Shown here one piece after another: positions 35,466 to 38,896 of a stretch of DNA of 38,896 bases. Position 1 is the first letter of the stretch. Each line of letters begins with the position of its first letter. A program made the position numbers and the translations under genes. The notes beneath the pieces were generated by a model, which worked only from the letters and a program-made list of their open reading frames with translations, made no database searches and had not been told where the DNA came from. This DNA comes from a virus. The stretch lies in IMG/VR virus record IMGVR_UViG_3300023238_000017, positions 1 through 38,896 of that record. One strand, given 5' to 3'.

Positions 35466-36410
35466 ATGGCACAACCAACTAATACGTTTGACACGTATGA
35501 TTCAGTAGGCGAAAGAGAAGATCTTTCTGACGTTATCTACTCAATCTCACCAACAGATACACCATTTTTAAGTTCTGCTGCTAAAACACAAGCAACTGCA
35601 GTAGTTCACGAATGGCAAACAGACGCACTTGAAGCAGCAGTAACTAACAATGCTGTTATTGAAGGTGACGAAGCAACTTTAGACGCATCAACTGCAACAG
35701 TTAGACTTTCTAACAGTGCACAAATTATGGATAAAACTGTAGTTATCACTGGAACTCAAGAGTCTGTAGATAAAGCAGGTAGAGCATCTGAAATCGCTTA
35801 CCAAATAGCTAAAAAAGCTAAAGAACTAAAAAGAGACATGGAAGCTACTATTACTGGCAACATTGCTGAAGAAACTGGTGATGCAACAACAGCAAGAAAA
35901 ATGGGAACTCTTGGAGCTTGGGTTATCAGTAATGATGATAAAGCAGGTGATGGTACAACAGGAACTGGTCTTGGAAACACTGCTAGAACTGATGGAACTC
36001 AAAGAGCTTTCACTGAAGCATCTCTTAAAGCAGTAATCAAATCAGTATGGAATGCTGGTGGAGACCCATCTATGATTATGTGTGGGCCTTTCAACAAGCA
36101 AAAATTATCAGGATTTACTGGTAATTCTACTAGATTTGACGCTGGTGCAGATGCAACTTTATACACTTCAGTAGACGTGTACGCATCTGACTTTGGTCAA
36201 CTTCAAGTAGTACCTAATAGATTCTCTAGAGATAGAGACGCTTATGTACTTGATATGGAATATTTCGGTATTGCATTCTTAAGAGACTTTTCTATGCATG
36301 AACTAGCAAAAACTGGTGACTCAGAAAAAAGACAACTTCTTGTAGAAGCAACTCTTGAATCTAGAAACGAAGCAGCTTCAGGTTTAGTTGCTGACTTAAC
36401 TACTTCATAA
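35466..36410 (+). CDS. Major capsid protein (SU10-type, HK97 fold)
   Basis: A 314-residue protein (AQPTNTFDTYDSVGEREDLS after the Met), with AAAGGAAA upstream. Residues 20-55 (DVIYSISPTDTPFLSSAAKT, VVHEWQTDALE) match the SU10 major capsid protein family start. Further conserved-type blocks are SAQIMDKTVVITGTQESVDK, a central helix RDMEATITGNIAEETGDA, and DVYASDFGQLQVVPNRFSR with AYVLDMEYFGIAFLRDF near the end. The protein forms the icosahedral shell. It is preceded by the scaffold and followed by the terminator hairpin at 36423-36453, fitting the need for high expression. Confidence 0.9.
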   Translation: MAQPTNTFDTYDSVGEREDLSDVIYSISPTDTPFLSSAAKTQATAVVHEWQTDALEAAVTNNAVIEGDEATLDASTATVRLSNSAQIMDKTVVITGTQESVDKAGRASEIAYQIAKKAKELKRDMEATITGNIAEETGDATTARKMGTLGAWVISNDDKAGDGTTGTGLGNTARTDGTQRAFTEASLKAVIKSVWNAGGDPSMIMCGPFNKQKLSGFTGNSTRFDAGADATLYTSVDVYASDFGQLQVVPNRFSRDRDAYVLDMEYFGIAFLRDFSMHELAKTGDSEKRQLLVEATLESRNEAASGLVADLTTS

Positions 36411-36422
36411 TAAAACACATCT

Positions 36423-36453
36423 ATAGGGGAGTAACCTAATACTACTCCCCTAT
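36423..36453 (+). terminator. Terminator-like hairpin after the capsid gene
   Basis: ATAGGGGAGTA (36423-36433) and TACTCCCCTAT (36443-36453) form a perfect 11-bp stem with a 9-base loop. TATTTAATT follows, a broken T tract. It should stop part of the rightward transcripts and so keep capsid mRNA abundant relative to the later genes; partial read-through is implied because the genes beyond have no other obvious promoter. Confidence 0.8.
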
Positions 36454-36512
36454 TATTTAATTAAACATTGAAGATCAGAGATAGGTTATGATCGGAACAA
36501 TAGGATAATAAA

Positions 36513-36854
36513 ATGAGAACATTAAACGACTACTTTATAACATCAGCAATACCTGACGTATCATCAGCATCTTCAACTTTTGTTGTTGTGCCAGACTCAG
36601 GTAGAATTATTAAAATTTTTGCACATAACAAAGTAACTACTACAGGAACAGCAGAGATTACTTTTGAAATAGATGGTGTAGCTTGTACTACTGGAGCTAT
36701 TAGTCATATAGCTGCAAGTTCTGCTGGAAAACAATATACTGCAGAACCCTCAGGTTTAAACGAAGTAAACGAAGGATCAGTAATTGAAGCTATCACAGAT
36801 GGTGGCTCAACAAATGCTTCTAAAATGGAACTTACTTTCGTTATAAGAAGATAA
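36513..36854 (+). CDS. Probable minor capsid/decoration protein
   Basis: A 113-residue protein (MRTLNDYFITSAIPDVSSAS), ATG at 36513 with AGGATAATAAA upstream. It is beta-rich: TFVVVPDSGRIIKIFAHNKV, TGTAEITFEIDGVA, SVIEAITDGG, KMELTFVIRR. No cysteine-rich or enzymatic motif. Immediately after the capsid gene, small beta proteins often decorate or cement the shell. It is similar in size and strand pattern to the protein at 6544-6882. Role inferred from position. Confidence 0.6.
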   Translation: MRTLNDYFITSAIPDVSSASSTFVVVPDSGRIIKIFAHNKVTTTGTAEITFEIDGVACTTGAISHIAASSAGKQYTAEPSGLNEVNEGSVIEAITDGGSTNASKMELTFVIRR

Positions 36855-36861
36855 TTAATTA

Positions 36862-36881
36862 TGGGGGTGGCAACATCCCCA
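36862..36881 (+). promoter_or_regulatory. Hairpin between small virion genes
   Basis: TGGGGGT (36862-36868) pairs with ATCCCCA (36875-36881), including one G-U pair, around GGCAAC. The gap is 44 bp. It is not followed by T residues, so it is more likely an mRNA-stability or processing hairpin than a terminator. AAAGGAAAA before the ATG at 36899 serves as ribosome site. Confidence 0.5.
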
Positions 36882-36898
36882 AACAAAAGGAAAATAAA

Positions 36899-37165
36899 AT
36901 GCATATAGCAATGAGACCTATTACAACTCAAAAATTATCATCTAGTGGTACATCAAGTGCAACAGATGCATTTGGAGATAATATAGAATATGTTAGAATA
37001 GTAGCAGACGCAGATTGTCATATAGAATTTGGAATAGCTCCAACAGCAACTTCAAGTAAAATTTTTTTACCTGCAAAAGATATAGAATATTTTAAAGTAT
37101 CTGGTGGAGAAAAAGTAGCAGCAATTGGAACAGCAAATTTATATGTAACAGAACTAACTGAATAA
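36899..37165 (+). CDS. Small beta-rich virion protein
   Basis: An 88-residue protein (MHIAMRPITTQKLSSSGTSS), ATG at 36899. Strand-rich pattern: NIEYVRIVADADCHIEFGIA, SKIFLPAKDIEYFKVSGGEK, AAIGTANLYVTELTE. The V-R-I-x-A-D-x-D-C-x-I-x-F-G-x-A and GTANLYVTELT segments recall a small family of marine phage structural proteins between capsid and adaptor genes. Likely minor capsid or head-tail junction component. Confidence 0.62.
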   Translation: MHIAMRPITTQKLSSSGTSSATDAFGDNIEYVRIVADADCHIEFGIAPTATSSKIFLPAKDIEYFKVSGGEKVAAIGTANLYVTELTE

Positions 37166-37167
37166 TT

Positions 37168-37506
37168 ATGGCTAGAGTAAGATCAATAGAATATGATGCA
37201 GGTGTAAAGACTAAATACATCCAAGAGTCTAATGGTCAATTGACTATTAATAATTCTCAAGATGTAAACCCTTTGTTAAAAAGAAACAAAGCTCTTTACA
37301 ATCATGACAGAGGTTATATCTCAGGTGCTAAAGAAATGAAAAGAGTGGCAAGTATTCCACCTTTAATACTTTCAATATGGGCTAAAGAATATAACGGAAC
37401 TAACAACTGGTTTCAATTACCTAAAGACATTCAAAGAAAAATAATGAGAACTAAACTTAATAGTAGTGAGTTTAGATATTTTAGAACAGCTGAAGGAAAT
37501 TTATAA
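37168..37506 (+). CDS. Head-tail connector-region protein (112 residues)
   Basis: ATG at 37168, two bases after the previous stop. The N-terminal part is extended and basic (MARVRSIEYDAGVKTKYIQE). The C-terminal part carries KRVASIPPLILSIWAKEYNG, NNWFQLPKDIQRKIMRTKLN and EFRYFRTAEG. The RVASIP-x-x-(I/V)-x-x-x-WA and the final L-x-x-x-(E/D)-(F/Y)-R-Y/x-FRT elements are seen in marine podovirus proteins at this place. A completion or connector role is likely; ends TAATGG into the next gene. Confidence 0.65.
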   Translation: MARVRSIEYDAGVKTKYIQESNGQLTINNSQDVNPLLKRNKALYNHDRGYISGAKEMKRVASIPPLILSIWAKEYNGTNNWFQLPKDIQRKIMRTKLNSSEFRYFRTAEGNL

Positions 37507-38168
37507 TGGCATTAACAACATATTCAGGACTAAAAGCATCTATAGCAGATTGGCTTAATAGATCTGACTTAACAAATCAAATTGACGATTTCATTGGATT
37601 AGCTGAAGCTGATTTCAATGCTAAGTTAAGAATAAGACAAATGGAACAGATTGATGCTATTACAATAGACTCAGAAACTGAAACAGTTCCTACTGGTTTT
37701 ATTGGAGTAAGATCATTTTATATATTGTCTGCTGCTACTAAGTACGCATTAAAATATATTACACCTCATAATATGTTTGAAATTAAGGCAGGATCTACAA
37801 CTGCAAGACCAAGAGTTTATACAATTCAAAGTGATGACGCAGCAGAATCTTTAAGATTTGGCCCTGCACCAGACACAGCTTATACTGGTTACTTATCATA
37901 TTATAAAAGATTTACAGCATTAAGCGATACAGCTACATCTAATTACATATTAACTAATCACCCTGGAATATATTTGTATGGTTCTTTATACCATGCAGCT
38001 AACTTCTTAGGTGGTATAGATCCTAACCAAGTTCAACAATGGTTACAAATGTATATCGCAGCTATGGAAAGATGCGAAAATAACGACAAACAAGATTCAT
38101 ATGGTGGAGCTCCTGTTCAACAAAGAACAGATATACAAACCGACTTATCATTTTACAGGTCTAGATAA
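37506..38168 (+). CDS. Phage adaptor protein (DUF6682-like)
   Basis: A 220-residue protein (MALTTYSGLKASIADWLNRS), start overlapping the previous stop. The N-terminal helix region (DLTNQIDDFIGLAEADFNAK, LRIRQMEQIDAI) and the middle (FIGVRSFYILSAATKYALKY, ITPHNMFEIKAGSTTARPRV) followed by LRFGPAPDTAYTGYLSYYKR and NYILTNHPGIYLYGSLYHAA fit the adaptor family that joins portal and tail hub in podoviruses (P22 gp4-like position). The LRFGPAPD-x-x-Y-x-x-x-L-x-YYK-R block is the most typical. Its stop overlaps the start of the stabilisation protein at 38168. Confidence 0.8.
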   Translation: MALTTYSGLKASIADWLNRSDLTNQIDDFIGLAEADFNAKLRIRQMEQIDAITIDSETETVPTGFIGVRSFYILSAATKYALKYITPHNMFEIKAGSTTARPRVYTIQSDDAAESLRFGPAPDTAYTGYLSYYKRFTALSDTATSNYILTNHPGIYLYGSLYHAANFLGGIDPNQVQQWLQMYIAAMERCENNDKQDSYGGAPVQQRTDIQTDLSFYRSR

Positions 38169-38896
38169 TGCAAATACCTTTTGGAGAATGGATGCCTGAT
38201 CAACCAGAACATGGTATGAAAGGGGCTAACGTAGCAACTAATGTTTACCATGCTTTAGGATCTTATAAAAGATTCCCATCATTAGTATCATACTCAGGAG
38301 CATCAACAACTGTTACAGATGCACATGGTTCAGGATCATTTAGAGATAACTCTAATGCTGTATTTAATTTTGTAGCAACTAAAACAGATTTATTTCAATT
38401 AGCATCAGGAACTTTTACTTCTCGTAAAGGAAGCTTAACAGGAGATGATGATGACTATTGGACATTCACACAATTTGGTGAATACGTAATTGCAAGTAAT
38501 GGAGTAGATGCAGCTCAATATTATTTAATGGGAACATCAACTAACTTTGCTAATCTTACAGCAATTCAAACAGCAGGGACTTGTCCTTTGTTTAGAGTCT
38601 CTGGAGTAATTAGGGATTTCTTAGTTGTAGGTAATATTAGTGGAGCAACAAACAGAATTCAATGGTCTGGTATTAATGACATAACTATATGGTCAGGTAA
38701 ACAATCAGACTACCAAGACCTTCCAGGATCAGGTGGTAGAGTTGTAGCTATAACTTCTGGAGAAGTAGGTTATGTATTTAGACAAAATCAAATAGTTCGT
38801 ATGGACTATGTTGGTGGAGCAACAGTATTTAGACTGTCAGTTATATCTCCAAACAGAGGAGCAGTATACGGAAAAACAGTATGTCAAGATAATAGA
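38168..38896 (+). CDS. DNA-stabilisation / tail-hub protein, N-terminal part (continues at 1-899)
   Basis: ATG at 38168 in a TAATG overlap. The first part reads MQIPFGEWMPDQPEHGMKGA, then NVATNVYHALGSYKRFPSLV: the P-F-x-E-W-x-P-D-x-P and GA-x-N-V-x-N-V-(Y/H) elements with a KRFPSL segment are characteristic of podovirus stabilisation/tail-hub proteins (P22 gp10-like role). Strands such as AVFNFVATKTDLFQLASGTF and DDDYWTFTQFGEYVIASNG, then LFRVSGVIRDFLVVGNISG, suggest repeated propeller-like blades. The frame is open to the window end; codon 189 is at 38732-38734 and the rest is read from base 3. Confidence 0.78.
   Translation, partial: MQIPFGEWMPDQPEHGMKGANVATNVYHALGSYKRFPSLVSYSGASTTVTDAHGSGSFRDNSNAVFNFVATKTDLFQLASGTFTSRKGSLTGDDDDYWTFTQFGEYVIASNGVDAAQYYLMGTSTNFANLTAIQTAGTCPLFRVSGVIRDFLVVGNISGATNRIQWSGINDITIWSGKQSDYQDLPGSGGRVVAITSGEVGYVFRQNQIVRMDYVGGATVFRLSVISPNRGAVYGKTVCQDNR
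38733..38896. repeat. Right copy of terminal redundancy (circular assembly overlap)
   Basis: Same 164 bp as 1-164 with T at 38770 in place of C at 38. See the left copy. It means about 38,732 bp per genome circle. Whether the real virion DNA has terminal repeats, headful ends or cohesive ends cannot be told from this. Confidence 0.93.

Overview
The window reads as one complete, circularly permuted genome of a short-tailed (podovirus-type) bacteriophage. Bases 1-164 recur at 38733-38896 with one synonymous mismatch, so the two ends join and one circle is 38,732 bp. The sequence is strongly AT-rich, the genes are packed with ATGA and TAATG overlaps, and the virion genes are of kinds known from marine podoviruses. 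A host such as SAR11 (Pelagibacterales) and a relative of HTVC010P-type pelagiphages are the likeliest guesses, but both are inference; no host gene is present. No integrase, tRNA, transposon or CRISPR array was found.

There are four transcription blocks. (1) A rightward late block runs from 28685 through the end, across the junction, to 18425. It holds, in order: an array of tiny basic proteins, small and large terminase, P22-type portal, scaffold, SU10-type major capsid protein, head completion/adaptor proteins, DNA-stabilisation protein (split by the window ends), tail fibres and a six-repeat propeller-like protein, internal/ejection proteins including one of 1091 residues, a metallophosphoesterase, a lysozyme-like endolysin candidate, a holin candidate, and a cluster of secreted or membrane proteins. 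(2) A short leftward block, 21069-18419, carries a PD-(D/E)XK nuclease, an SSB-like protein ending in DDVPF, a DUF3310 protein and small conserved phage proteins. A strong terminator lies just after ssb. (3) A short rightward block, 21079-22804, starts 9 bp from block 2. It holds a DnaA-domain-IV-like protein, a DUF6456-like helix-turn-helix protein, an HNH protein and two unknowns. (4) A leftward block of about 20 tiny genes, 28290-23052, includes an XRE-type regulator and a DUF3846-like protein and is presumably early/host-takeover.

Blocks 1 and 4 diverge from a 394-bp non-coding control region (28291-28684) with a strong inverted repeat and a chain of leader hairpins. Blocks 3 and 4 converge on a 247-bp non-coding region (22805-23051) that holds a candidate structured RNA.

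I see no DNA polymerase, helicase, primase or RNA polymerase. Replication and transcription therefore probably use host machines, with the DnaA-like protein and SSB as candidate adaptors. The most interesting items are the DnaA-like protein, the duplicated STGVPA mini-peptide locus at 6356-6513, the 29-bp direct repeats around one early gene, the candidate structured RNA at 22805-22874, and the control region at 28291-28684.
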